Source of the DNA: Streptomyces longisporoflavus
GTDB lineage: Bacteria; Actinomycetota; Actinomycetes; Streptomycetales; Streptomycetaceae
Length of the DNA: 64,000 bases
Direction: 5' to 3'
Assembly (NCBI RefSeq): GCF_014649775.1
Contig: NZ_BMTR01000007.1
Coordinates: 62,001-126,000, forward strand
The position numbers were made by a program, and so were the translations under genes. The notes under the pieces are model-generated. The model saw only the letters and a program-made list of their open reading frames with translations. It did not search any database and was not told the DNA's origin. Each line of letters begins with the position of its first letter. The first letter of the stretch is position 1. Of this stretch, positions 17,511 to 27,176 are shown piece by piece.

Positions 17511-18359
17511 TCAGTGCTTGTAGAAGCCCTGCCCGCTCTTGCGCCCGATGTCACCGGCGTCAACCATCCGGCGCATCAGCTCGGGCGGCGCGAACTTCTC
17601 GTCCTGGGACTCCGTGTAGATGTTGCTCGTGGCGTGCAGCAGGATGTCGACGCCCGTCAGGTCGGCGGTCGCGAGCGGTCCCATGGCGTGCCCGAAGCCG
17701 AGCTTGCAGGCGATGTCGATGTCCTCGGCGGTGGCGACGCCCGACTCGTAGAGCTTCGCGGCCTCGACGACGAGCGCCGAGATCAGACGGGTCGTCACAA
17801 AGCCGGCGACGTCGCGGTTCACGACGATGCAGGTCTTGCCGACGGACTCGGCGAACTCCCTTGTACGGGCGAGGGTTTCGTCACTGGTCTTGTAGCCGCG
17901 CACGAGTTCGCACAGCTGCATCATCGGCACCGGCGAGAAGAAGTGCGCGCCCACGACCCGTTCCGGACGGTCCGTCACGGCGGCGATCTTCGTGATCGGA
18001 ATGGCAGAGGTGTTCGAAGCGAGCACGGCGTCGTCGCGCACGATCTTGTCGAGCGTACGGAAGATCTCGTGCTTGACCTCGAGCTTCTCGAAGACGGCCT
18101 CGACGACGATGTCCGCGTCAGCGACGGCGTCCATGTCGGTGCTCGTCGTGATGCGCCCGAGCGCCGCCTCGGCGTCCTCGGCGGCGAGCTTGCCCTTGCT
18201 CACGAACTTGTCGTACGACGCCTTGATCCCGTCGGTGCCACGGGTCAGGGCCTCATCGGTGACGTCGCGCAGAACGACGTCCCAGCCCGCCTGGGCGGAG
18301 ACCTGAGCGATACCGGACCCCATGAGTCCGGCACCGATGACGGCGAGCTTCCGTGCCAC
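17511..18359 (-). CDS. 3-hydroxybutyryl-CoA dehydrogenase
   Basis: A 282-residue NAD(P)-dependent dehydrogenase converting acetoacetyl-CoA and 3-hydroxybutyryl-CoA. The Rossmann motif is VIGAGLMGSGIA near the N-terminus. Catalytic-region hallmarks include SNTSAIPIT, the HFFSPVPMMQLCELV segment with the active-site His, and the C-terminal domain GFGHAMGPLATADLTGVD. The GTG at 18357-18359 was chosen for length and because AGGGGAG lies about nine bases upstream. Likely role is the ethylmalonyl-CoA or butyryl-CoA route; with the thiolase at the left edge it could form acetoacetyl-CoA to 3-hydroxybutyryl-CoA, though the genes are 17 kb apart. Confidence 0.95.
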   Translation of the reverse strand: MARKLAVIGAGLMGSGIAQVSAQAGWDVVLRDVTDEALTRGTDGIKASYDKFVSKGKLAAEDAEAALGRITTSTDMDAVADADIVVEAVFEKLEVKHEIFRTLDKIVRDDAVLASNTSAIPITKIAAVTDRPERVVGAHFFSPVPMMQLCELVRGYKTSDETLARTREFAESVGKTCIVVNRDVAGFVTTRLISALVVEAAKLYESGVATAEDIDIACKLGFGHAMGPLATADLTGVDILLHATSNIYTESQDEKFAPPELMRRMVDAGDIGRKSGQGFYKH

Positions 18360-18515
18360 TGTTCCGACTCCCCTACCGCTTATCACGCCTGGCTTACACG
18401 CTGTTTACGTTTGCCTCTTCGGCGCACGTTAGCGGTCGTGAGCGCGCCTGTGGCCGTGAAGAGACGCGCGTCACGTCTCAGATGACGGACATCACACCGG
18501 TACGCGTCACACGGG

Positions 18516-19157
18516 TCATCCATCGCCCCGTACCGCGTAGTTGAGGACCTTCTCGCCGAGCAGGCCCTCCATCTCGTCGAGCAGGACGAGCGCGTCGCGC
18601 GACACTTCCGCGGGCTTGCGGCGCTTGGTCATCTCGTCGCCGATCCAGGCCATGAGCGTGCCGTGGATCCAGGAGAGCTGACCCGCGATCAGGCCGGGCA
18701 TGGGGTCGCCCTCGTCGGCCCCCGCCTCCTCGGCGAGGGTCTTCGTGAGCTGTCCGAGCGCCTGCTGCTGGATCTCCCAGAGCCGGGAGCGCAGGGCATG
18801 CGCCTCGGTGATGACCTTCATGAAGTCGGCCCAGCCCGGGAACAGCCCGACGTGCGGCGAGACGCCCTCGACGTCCGCGCGCAGCGCGCGCAGGACGGCT
18901 CCGGCCGCGGACTCCCCCGGCCGGCGGCCGCGCACGTACCCGGAGAGCCGGTCGACGACGGCCTCGCCCCGGTCGAGGAAGAGGTCCTCCTTGACCGGGA
19001 AGTAGTTGTAGACCGTGTTCACGGAGACGTCCGCGGCTTCCGCGACCTCCGCGACGGTCACCGTGACGAAGCCGCGCTCCAGGAAGAGCCCCGTCGCGAC
19101 GTCCGAGATCCGCTGCTTGGTCTGCCGCTTCTTGCGCTCCCTGAGTCCTTCAGCCAT
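18516..19157 (-). CDS. TetR family transcriptional regulator
   Basis: A 213-residue TetR-family repressor. The N-terminal helix-turn-helix is RISDVATGLFLERGF followed by VTVAEVAEAADVSVNTVYNYF, the classic TetR pattern; the C-terminal ligand domain is specific and not assignable. It is divergent from an ABC exporter pair whose ATPase starts 101 bases away, the usual arrangement for a repressor of a drug-efflux operon, so it probably controls that exporter and itself from the shared intergenic region. Confidence 0.93.
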   Translation of the reverse strand: MAEGLRERKKRQTKQRISDVATGLFLERGFVTVTVAEVAEAADVSVNTVYNYFPVKEDLFLDRGEAVVDRLSGYVRGRRPGESAAGAVLRALRADVEGVSPHVGLFPGWADFMKVITEAHALRSRLWEIQQQALGQLTKTLAEEAGADEGDPMPGLIAGQLSWIHGTLMAWIGDEMTKRRKPAEVSRDALVLLDEMEGLLGEKVLNYAVRGDG

Positions 19158-19258
19158 GCCCCCACCCTACGACCACTGGCTAGGGCGACTGAAAACTTGA
19201 GTGAGCCCAAAACTTGGTGGCATTGCAAAATTTAAGCGACTCTGTTTTTGTGGGCGCC
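19158..19258. promoter_or_regulatory. divergent promoter/operator region between tetR and ABC exporter
   Basis: 101 bases, clearly AT-richer than the surroundings. Holds a direct repeat AAAACTTG at 19192-19199 and 19209-19216 (17 bases apart) and CAAAATTTAAG at 19226-19236. GCGACT occurs at both 19185 and 19236. These are candidate TetR binding elements; no perfect long palindrome is seen. Confidence 0.45.
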
Positions 19259-20041
19259 ATGGCAATCATCAGCACGGCCGGACTCACCCGGACCTTCCGG
19301 ACCAAACGCGGCACCGTCGAGGCCGTGCGCGGCATCGACCTGACCGTCGCCCCCGGCGAGATCCTCGGCTTCCTCGGACCGAACGGCGCGGGCAAGACGA
19401 CGACGCTGCGCATGCTCACCACGCTCCTGCCGCCCACCGGCGGCGCCGCCACCGTCGCGGGCACCGACCTGGCCCGCGACCCGGCCGCCGTTCGGCGCAA
19501 GATCGGGTACGTCGCCCAGTCCGGCGGCGTCGACCCCAACGTCTCCGTACGCGAGGAGCTGGTCACCCAGGGCCGCCTGTACCGCCTGACGAAGCCTCGG
19601 GCCGAAGCCAGGGCGCGGGAGCTCGCCGCGGACCTGGACCTCTCCGACCTCCTCGACCACAAGTGCGCGACCCTCTCCGGCGGCCAGCGGCGGCGGCTCG
19701 ACGTCGCCATGGGCCTGATGCACCGGCCCGAGGTGCTCTTCCTCGACGAACCGACCACCGGGCTCGACCCGGGCAGCAGGGCCGACCTGTGGGCGCTCGT
19801 GCGGCGGCTGCGCGACGACCACGGCACCACCGTCGTCCTGACCACCCACTACCTCGACGAGGCCGACGCGCTCTGCGACCGCCTCGTCGTCATCGACAAG
19901 GGCGTCGTGGTCGCCGAGGGCACGCCGAGCGCGCTCAAGCTCCGCTACGGCGGCTCGATCGACGCCTCTCTCCAGGACACCTTCCTCGCCGTCACCGGCC
20001 GCGACCTCGCCCCCGAGGACACGGCGCCGGTCGCCGTCTGA
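19259..20041 (+). CDS. ABC transporter ATP-binding protein, DrrA-like
   Basis: A 260-residue ATPase of the daunorubicin-resistance (DrrA) type. Walker A GPNGAGKTT, signature TLSGGQRRRLDVAMGL, Walker B VLFLDEPTTGLDP and the H-loop LTTHYLDEAD are all intact. The start MAIISTAGLTRTF was chosen over upstream codons for alignment with the family. It is followed 39 bases later by its permease. It is divergent from a TetR gene, suggesting inducible drug or lipid efflux. Substrate unknown. Confidence 0.93.
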   Translation: MAIISTAGLTRTFRTKRGTVEAVRGIDLTVAPGEILGFLGPNGAGKTTTLRMLTTLLPPTGGAATVAGTDLARDPAAVRRKIGYVAQSGGVDPNVSVREELVTQGRLYRLTKPRAEARARELAADLDLSDLLDHKCATLSGGQRRRLDVAMGLMHRPEVLFLDEPTTGLDPGSRADLWALVRRLRDDHGTTVVLTTHYLDEADALCDRLVVIDKGVVVAEGTPSALKLRYGGSIDASLQDTFLAVTGRDLAPEDTAPVAV

Positions 20042-20080
20042 CCCCGCACCTCTCCCACCCCCACCCCCAGGACCTCACCC

Positions 20081-20836
20081 ATGTCTGCGTTTCTCTCCGA
20101 CACCGCGCTGATCTTCGGGCGGTACGCCCGCCAGACCCTGCGCTCCAAGTTCCAGATCCTCTTCGGCGTCCTGATGCCGCTGCTCTACCTGCTCTTCTTC
20201 GGCCCGCTCCTGACCGACCTGCCGCTCGGCTCGCGCGGTGACTCCTGGCAGGTGCTCGTGCCGGGACTGCTGCTCCAACTCGGCCTGTTCGGGGCCTCGT
20301 ACAGCGGGTTCGCGATCATCATCGAGAAGCAGTTCGGCGTGGTCGAGCGGATGCGGGTGACGCCGGTCAGCCGGCTCGCGCTGCTGCTCGGGCGGGTGCT
20401 GCGCGATGCGGCGCTCTTCGTCTTCCAGGCGGTGCTGCTCGTCCTCGCGGCCGTGGCGATGGGGCTGCGGGCGCCGCTCGCCGGCATCCTCATCGGCTTC
20501 GCGTTCGTGGGCGTCCTCACCGTCGTCCTCGCGTCGCTCTCGTACGCGCTCGCCCTGCTCGTCTCCAAGCCGCACGAGTTCGGCCCCGTCATCAACGCGG
20601 TCAGCATGCCCTCGATGCTGCTCTCCGGCCTGATGCTGCCGATGGCGCTCGCGCCGGGCTGGCTCGACGTGCTCTCGCACTTCATGCCGTTTCGCTATCT
20701 CGTGGACGCGGTGCGCGCCGCCTACGTGGGCGAGTACGCGAGTACGGCCATGCTGTACGGCGTCCTGATGGCCGCCGCGCTCACCCTCGTGGCCGTGACG
20801 GTCGGCACACGTGTCTTCCGCAGGGCGGGCGCGTAA
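20081..20836 (+). CDS. ABC-2 type permease, DrrB-like
   Basis: A 251-residue ABC-2 permease with about six transmembrane segments. It has the DrrB-type features of a short N-terminal amphipathic stretch (ALIFGRYARQTLRSKFQIL), GFAIIIEKQFGVVERMRVTP in the cytoplasmic loop, and FMPFRYLVDAVRAAYVG near the end. Partner of the ATPase immediately upstream, presumably one operon under the divergent TetR. Confidence 0.92.
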   Translation: MSAFLSDTALIFGRYARQTLRSKFQILFGVLMPLLYLLFFGPLLTDLPLGSRGDSWQVLVPGLLLQLGLFGASYSGFAIIIEKQFGVVERMRVTPVSRLALLLGRVLRDAALFVFQAVLLVLAAVAMGLRAPLAGILIGFAFVGVLTVVLASLSYALALLVSKPHEFGPVINAVSMPSMLLSGLMLPMALAPGWLDVLSHFMPFRYLVDAVRAAYVGEYASTAMLYGVLMAAALTLVAVTVGTRVFRRAGA

Positions 20837-20837
20837 C

Positions 20838-20843
20838 TAGGCT
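20838..20843 (+). promoter_or_regulatory. -10 box TAGGCT, leaderless start
   Basis: TAGGCT followed by six bases and the ATG at 20850, with no ribosome binding site; it begins just after the permease stop. Fits a leaderless promoter separate from the exporter operon. Confidence 0.55.
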
Positions 20844-20849
20844 GGCCCC

Positions 20850-21422
20850 ATGGTCAATCTGACGCGCATCTACACCAGGACCGGCGACCAGGGCACGACC
20901 GCCCTCGGCGACATGAGCCGCACCGCCAAGACCGATCTGCGGATCTCCGCGTACGCCGACGCCAACGAGGCCAACGCCGCGATCGGCACCGCGATCGCGC
21001 TCGGACAGCTCGACGAAGCGGTCGTGAAGGTCCTGGTCCGGGTCCAGAACGACCTCTTCGACGTGGGCGCCGACCTGTCCACGCCGGTCGTGGAGGACCC
21101 GAAGTACCCGCCGCTGCGCGTCGAGCAGTCCTACATCGACAAGCTGGAGGCGGACTGCGACCGCTTCCTCGACGACCTCGAGAAGCTCCGCAGCTTCATC
21201 CTTCCGGGCGGCACGCCGGGCGCGGCGCTGCTGCATCAGGCGTGCACAGTGGTGCGGCGGGCGGAGCGGTCCACGTGGGCGGCCTTCGAGGTGCACGGTG
21301 ACGTCATGAATCCGCTGACGGCGACGTACCTGAACCGGCTGTCCGACCTCCTGTTCATCCTGGCTCGTTCGGCGAACAAGGAGGTCGGCGACGTGCTGTG
21401 GGTGCCGGGCGGCGAGCGCTAG
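20850..21422 (+). CDS. cob(I)yrinic acid a,c-diamide adenosyltransferase, PduO type
   Basis: A 190-residue ATP:cob(I)alamin adenosyltransferase making adenosylcobalamin, the cofactor of methylmalonyl-CoA mutase. The N-terminal ATP-binding motif is YTRTGDQGTTALGDMSR; the C-terminal active-site region has FILPGGTPGAALLHQACTVVRRAER with the conserved R-x-A-E-R. The ATG is probably leaderless. The 3' end overlaps the convergent membrane-protein gene by four bases. Confidence 0.95.
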   Translation: MVNLTRIYTRTGDQGTTALGDMSRTAKTDLRISAYADANEANAAIGTAIALGQLDEAVVKVLVRVQNDLFDVGADLSTPVVEDPKYPPLRVEQSYIDKLEADCDRFLDDLEKLRSFILPGGTPGAALLHQACTVVRRAERSTWAAFEVHGDVMNPLTATYLNRLSDLLFILARSANKEVGDVLWVPGGER

Positions 21423-21991
21423 AGCTTGCTCAGGGAGCTCGGCCTCTCCTCGCCGTCCCGCACCGCCGGCGCCTTCTTCGGGAAGACCGTGTAGGTCGCC
21501 GCGATGATCACGTTGATGCCGATCAGCCACAGCATCCTCTGCTGCCACATCCGCAGTGAGTCGGTGTCGCCGTCGTCGCCCACGTACCAGGCCGCCCCCT
21601 GCAGCAGCGCCATCGCGATCAGACCGGCGAGGATCCAGCGGGCGGCTATCTTCCACTCGTCGATCGCGCGGGCCATGCCGTAGAGCTTGACGGGCGGCGG
21701 ACCGCCCGCGAACCGGTGGGCGACGCGGACGTCCACCCACTTGATCGTGTAGTGGCCGAGCGCGATGGAGTAGCCGATGTAGACGGCGGCCAGGCCGTGC
21801 TTCCAGTCCGGCTCCGCGCCGTTCTTCAGGTCGATCGCGGTGACGACGAAGAGCACGACCTCCAGAAGCGGCTCGCACAGCAGCACCGCGACGCTCGCGC
21901 GCGGCATCTTCGCCGCGTACCGCAGGGCGAGGCCGCCGGCCAGCAGTACCCAGAATCCGACCTCGCAGATGATGATCAGCGTGACGATCAC
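21419..21991 (-). CDS. conserved integral membrane protein
   Basis: A 190-residue protein with about five hydrophobic segments: an N-terminal helix (LIIICEVGFWVLLAGGLAL), others near residues 32-52 and 68-84, and two in the second half (WILAGLIAMALLQGAAWYVG, LWLIGINVIIAATYTVF). The middle loop contains HYTIKWVDVRVAHRF and KLYGMARAIDEWK. I do not recognise a functional family. ATG start with AGAGGAG-like sequence upstream. Its stop overlaps the convergent adenosyltransferase stop by four bases. Confidence 0.8.
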   Translation of the reverse strand: MIVTLIIICEVGFWVLLAGGLALRYAAKMPRASVAVLLCEPLLEVVLFVVTAIDLKNGAEPDWKHGLAAVYIGYSIALGHYTIKWVDVRVAHRFAGGPPPVKLYGMARAIDEWKIAARWILAGLIAMALLQGAAWYVGDDGDTDSLRMWQQRMLWLIGINVIIAATYTVFPKKAPAVRDGEERPSSLSKL

Positions 21992-22144
21992 GGTTCGCTC
22001 CTCTCGGTCACCTTTCCAGGCTCCCCGCGGACCGGTCCCGGATCATCGTCGCCAGTGACGAAGTGACACTGCATCCTTCGATGTAGCGCGCGGTTCCTCC
22101 TTCCGGATCACGCACTGCCCCGGCGCGCCGTGTTGGATGGACGC

Positions 22145-23359
22145 ATGGCCCTGCCCCTCCCCCGCCCGCACCGCGTCGACGTACAGATCGCCGTGTGCAG
22201 CGTGCTCGCCGGGCTCGCGCTGTGGGGGCTCGGCCTTCACATGCAGGCGGACCGGCCGCTCGGCGCCACCTGGGCCCTGGTCCCCCTCTTCGTCCTCGCC
22301 GGACTCGAACTGCTGCGCCGGAGCAGACCGCAGACCGCGCTGGTCATCGGCACCATCGCCCTGGTCGCCGATCAGTTCACCGCGGGCAATCTGGCGTCGG
22401 TCATGATGTTCACGGACATCATGTACGCGGCCGTGGTGTACGGGACTCCGGCCGCCGCCCGGCGCATTCCCGTCACCACCGGGCTGATCACGGTGGCGGT
22501 GACGATCGGCTTCCTCGCCTGGCTGCGCGAGCCGGAGGCCGTCCTCATCGGTGTCGTCACGGCCCTGGTCTCCTTCGCCCCCGCGACCACCGGCGTCCTC
22601 GTGCGCACCCACCGCGAGGCCGCGGGCACCGCCCGCCTGCGGGCCGAACAGACCGCGCTGCTCGCCGAGATGGACCGCGTGCAGGCGATCACCGCCGAGC
22701 GCGCCCGCATGGCCCGCGAACTGCACGACATGGTCGCCAATCACCTCTCGGCGATCGCCATCCACTCCACGGCCGCGCTCTCCCTCGACGACCCGAAGAC
22801 CACCAAGGACGCGCTCTCCGTCATCCGCGAGAACAGCGTCGAGGGACTCGCCGAGATGCGCCGCCTCATCGGGATCCTCCGCGACCCCAGCGACGACGGG
22901 GCGCCGACGGCCTCACCCACCCTGGACGGCCTCGGCGCCCTGATCGGCAACGCGCGCACCAATGGTCTGGACGTCACCCTGGACGACACCCGCTCCCCGG
23001 ACAGCTCCAAGCTCCCCGCCCCGGTCGAGCTCGCGGCGTACCGCATCATCCAGGAGTCCCTGACCAACGCGCTGAAGCACGCATCGCCCGGCCCGGTGAC
23101 GGTGACGCTCACTCAACGGCGGCGCGCCCTCGAAGTGCGCGTGAGCAGCCCGTACGGTTCTCCGGCGGGCCCCCGCGCACCGGGCTCCGGAGCCGGCCTC
23201 GTCGGCATGCGCGAGCGCACCGAACTGCTCGGCGGCACCTTCGACTCGGGGCCCGAGGGCAGCGCCGACTCCGGCGACGGGAAGGTGTGGAACGTACACG
23301 CGACCCTGCCCGTCGCCCCCTCGGACCTCGACCCCATCGACGAAGGAGTGACCGAATGA
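22145..23359 (+). CDS. chiS: sensor histidine kinase, probable ChiS
   Basis: A 404-residue membrane histidine kinase of the NarL-partner (HisKA_3) class. About four to five transmembrane segments occupy residues 12-150. The phospho-acceptor is His194 in RELHDMVANHLSAI, followed by an HATPase_c domain with LTNALKHA and GAGLVGMRER. The stop overlaps the response-regulator start (ATGA). In S. coelicolor a two-component pair named chiS/chiR precedes and controls chitinase gene chiC; the same order here supports the naming. Confidence 0.88.
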   Translation: MALPLPRPHRVDVQIAVCSVLAGLALWGLGLHMQADRPLGATWALVPLFVLAGLELLRRSRPQTALVIGTIALVADQFTAGNLASVMMFTDIMYAAVVYGTPAAARRIPVTTGLITVAVTIGFLAWLREPEAVLIGVVTALVSFAPATTGVLVRTHREAAGTARLRAEQTALLAEMDRVQAITAERARMARELHDMVANHLSAIAIHSTAALSLDDPKTTKDALSVIRENSVEGLAEMRRLIGILRDPSDDGAPTASPTLDGLGALIGNARTNGLDVTLDDTRSPDSSKLPAPVELAAYRIIQESLTNALKHASPGPVTVTLTQRRRALEVRVSSPYGSPAGPRAPGSGAGLVGMRERTELLGGTFDSGPEGSADSGDGKVWNVHATLPVAPSDLDPIDEGVTE

Positions 23360-24012
23360 TCCGAGTGCTCGTCGCCGAGGACCAGTCCGCCGTACGGGCC
23401 GGGCTCGTCCTGATCCTGCGCAGCGCGCCGGACATCGAGGTGGTCGGCGAGGCGTCGGACGGTGAGCAGGCGGTGGCGCTCGCCCGTGAACTGCGCCCGG
23501 ATCTGGTGCTCATGGACATCCAGATGCCACGCCTCGACGGGGTCTCGGCGACCCGTCAGGTCGTCGCCGACGGGCTCTCGGACGTGCTCGTCCTGACCAC
23601 CTTCGACCTCGACGAGTACGTCTTCGGGGCACTGCGCGCGGGCGCGTCGGGGTTCCTCCTGAAGAACACCGAGGCCAAGGACCTCCTGGAGGCGGTCCGT
23701 ACGGTCGGCCGCGGCGAGGGTCTGATCGCCCCGGCCGTCACCCGGCGGCTCATCGCGGAGTTCGCCGCCCCGCGGACCATGAGGACGGTGCGCCGCGAGA
23801 ACGGACCCGATCCCGCCATCCTCGACACCCTCACCCGGCGCGAGCGCGAGGTGCTCGCGTGCCTCGGCGAAGGACTGTCGAACGCCGAGATCGCGGTCCG
23901 TCTGACCATGGCGGAGGCGACGGTGAAGACCCACGTCAGCCGACTGCTCGGCAAGCTCGAACTGCGCAGCAGGGTGCAAGCCGCGGTCCTCGCTCAGGAG
24001 TTGGGCGTGTGA
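23356..24012 (+). CDS. chiR: NarL/LuxR-type response regulator, probable ChiR
   Basis: A 218-residue response regulator. The receiver domain has the acidic pair at EDQ (9-10), phospho-acceptor Asp54 in LVLMDIQMP, and Lys in LLKN. The C-terminal LuxR-type helix-turn-helix is TLTRREREVLACLGEGLSN followed by EIAVRLTMAEATVKTHV. It is translationally coupled to the kinase. The chitinase gene begins 183 bases downstream behind a promoter with two 12-bp direct repeats, the likely DNA target or co-target. Confidence 0.92.
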   Translation: MIRVLVAEDQSAVRAGLVLILRSAPDIEVVGEASDGEQAVALARELRPDLVLMDIQMPRLDGVSATRQVVADGLSDVLVLTTFDLDEYVFGALRAGASGFLLKNTEAKDLLEAVRTVGRGEGLIAPAVTRRLIAEFAAPRTMRTVRRENGPDPAILDTLTRREREVLACLGEGLSNAEIAVRLTMAEATVKTHVSRLLGKLELRSRVQAAVLAQELGV

Positions 24013-24051
24013 CGCCCGGGCCGGTGCACCGGACCGGTTCGATCCGGCCAA

Positions 24052-24093
24052 TGGTTCAGACCTCTTGACCGCTGGTCCAGACCTTTCTATTCT
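24052..24093 (+). promoter_or_regulatory. chiC promoter with two 12-bp direct repeats
   Basis: Repeats TGGTTCAGACCT (24052-24063) and TGGTCCAGACCT (24073-24084) are 21 bases apart. Such repeats are known from Streptomyces chitinase promoters. They overlap a good vegetative-type promoter: TTGACC (24065-24070), 17 bp, TATTCT (24088-24093). The second repeat also matches the DasR consensus at about 12 of 16 positions. Confidence 0.8.
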
Positions 24094-24195
24094 CACCGCA
24101 CTGCGGTGAGCACTCCCCCCACGTGTTCCAGGTGCTCACGGGCGGCGCAGGGATCCACCCCCTATGACCCCCGGATCTCACCCGAGGAGCACACC

Positions 24196-26040
<1,845 letters not shown>

Positions 26041-26053
26041 CCCACCCCGAGAC

Positions 26054-26096
26054 GAAGCCGGGGAGAACAGGTACGCCCCCTGTTCTCCCCGGCTTC
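26054..26096. terminator. hairpin terminator between chiC and convergent DUF2550 gene
   Basis: Perfect 18-bp stem (GAAGCCGGGGAGAACAGG and its complement at 26079-26096), seven-base loop, followed by TTCA. It can serve both strands. Confidence 0.8.
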
Positions 26097-26113
26097 TTCA
26101 TGCCTTCGGGTAT

Positions 26114-26563
26114 CTACGCCACGTTGACCCGCTGGCCCGGAGGCGCCGCCTCCAGCCACGCCAGGAAACCGGTGAGCGCGTCCTCGCCCATCGCCAGCTC
26201 CAGGCGGACGCCGCGGTGCAGACAGCCGAGGACGATCGCGTCGGAGAGCAGCGCGAGTTCCTCCTCGCCGTCCGGCGCGCGCCGGTCGACGACCTCGATG
26301 GCCGAACGCTCCAGGGTCCGCCGGGGGCGGGGAGCGTACGAGAAGACGCGGTACCACTCGATGCGGTCGCCGTTGTAGCGGGCGACCCCGTACCCCCAGC
26401 CCTTGCCGGAGGTCTCGCCCTTCTCCGGGGCGTTCCAGCGCAGACTGCAATCGAAGGTGCCGCCGGAGCGCTGGATGAGCCGGCGGCGCAGTCCGAAGAC
26501 GAAGAGCCCCACCAACACCAGAACGACCAACACGAGTCCGCACACGAGCAGAGTGAGGATCAT
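26114..26563 (-). CDS. DUF2550 family membrane-anchored protein
   Basis: A 149-residue protein with one N-terminal transmembrane helix (MILTLLVCGLVLVVLVLVG) followed by a basic stretch LRRRLIQRSGG and a soluble domain containing FDCSLRW, GKGWGYGVARYNGD and EWYRVFSY. This is the DUF2550 family, typically next to atpC in actinomycetes. ATG chosen with AGGAGG nine bases upstream. A hairpin separates it from atpC, so it may have its own promoter. Function unknown. Confidence 0.88.
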   Translation of the reverse strand: MILTLLVCGLVLVVLVLVGLFVFGLRRRLIQRSGGTFDCSLRWNAPEKGETSGKGWGYGVARYNGDRIEWYRVFSYAPRPRRTLERSAIEVVDRRAPDGEEELALLSDAIVLGCLHRGVRLELAMGEDALTGFLAWLEAAPPGQRVNVA

Positions 26564-26620
26564 CGGCACCGACCTCCTCGCCTCTTCGAAACGGACCAAC
26601 AGAATTGCACCCGCATTGCC

Positions 26621-26666
26621 TCAGCCGCGACCCGGTCCGGATTACTCCGGACCTGGCCGCGGCTGA
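26621..26666. terminator. probable terminator of the atp operon
   Basis: Long interrupted stem: TCAGCCGCG with CGCGGCTGA (9 bp) outside and GGTCCGGA with TCCGGACC (8 bp) inside, TTAC loop. It lies just past the atpC stop on the minus strand. Confidence 0.7.
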
Positions 26667-26692
26667 GTCACGTCAACGCCGTCGCGCCGGTT

Positions 26693-27067
26693 TCAGCGCG
26701 ACGAAACCGCCCGCAGTCGGACGTCCGCGCGACGCTCGGCGGAGGCGTCGGCCTCCGACTTCGCGCGCTCGAGCGCCCGCTCCGCACGCTGTACATCGAT
26801 CTCGTCCGACAGCTCGACGATCTCAGCAAGCAGCGACAGCTTGTTGTCCGCGAAGGAGATGAATCCTCCGTGGACGGCAGCGACGACAGTGTTGCCGTCA
26901 CTCGTACGAATGGTCACCGGGCCCGACTCCAGCACACCGAGCAGCGGCTGGTGACCGGGCATGACGCCGATGTCGCCGGACGTGGTGCGCGCGACGACCA
27001 GGGTGGCCTCGCCGGACCAGACACTGCGGTCCGCGGCGACCAGCTCGACATGCAGCTCAGCAGCCAA
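26693..27067 (-). CDS. atpC: ATP synthase F1 subunit epsilon
   Basis: A 124-residue epsilon subunit, part of the central stalk and inhibitor of ATP hydrolysis. The N-terminal beta-barrel is recognisable in ELHVELVAADRSVWSGEA and GDIGVMPGHQPLLGVL, followed by the two C-terminal helices (VQRAERALERAKSEADAS). Start is TTG with GAGGAG six bases upstream; family alignment supports it. Last gene of the atp operon, 109 bases after atpD with two hairpins between. Confidence 0.96.
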   Translation of the reverse strand: MAAELHVELVAADRSVWSGEATLVVARTTSGDIGVMPGHQPLLGVLESGPVTIRTSDGNTVVAAVHGGFISFADNKLSLLAEIVELSDEIDVQRAERALERAKSEADASAERRADVRLRAVSSR

Positions 27068-27086
27068 GGGTGGCTCCTCGGGTCAC

Positions 27087-27162
27087 CACCCGGCGGCTTC
27101 GCCGGGTGTTGGGTCAAATTCTAGTGGGCGTATCAGGAGGGGTGGGACTCGCCCACCCCTCC
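27087..27162. other. two hairpins between atpD and atpC
   Basis: Stem 1: CACCCGGCG/CGCCGGGTG with GCTT loop (27087-27108). Stem 2: GGAGGGGTGGG/CCCACCCCTCC with five-base loop (27136-27162). Possible RNA-processing or attenuation elements lowering epsilon output relative to beta. Confidence 0.6.
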
Positions 27163-27176
27163 CGTGAGTCACGGAC

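Noticed and set aside
21419..21991. Cobalamin-transport partner for the adjacent adenosyltransferase
   Set aside because: It is convergent, not co-transcribed, and shows no known cobalamin-transport motif.
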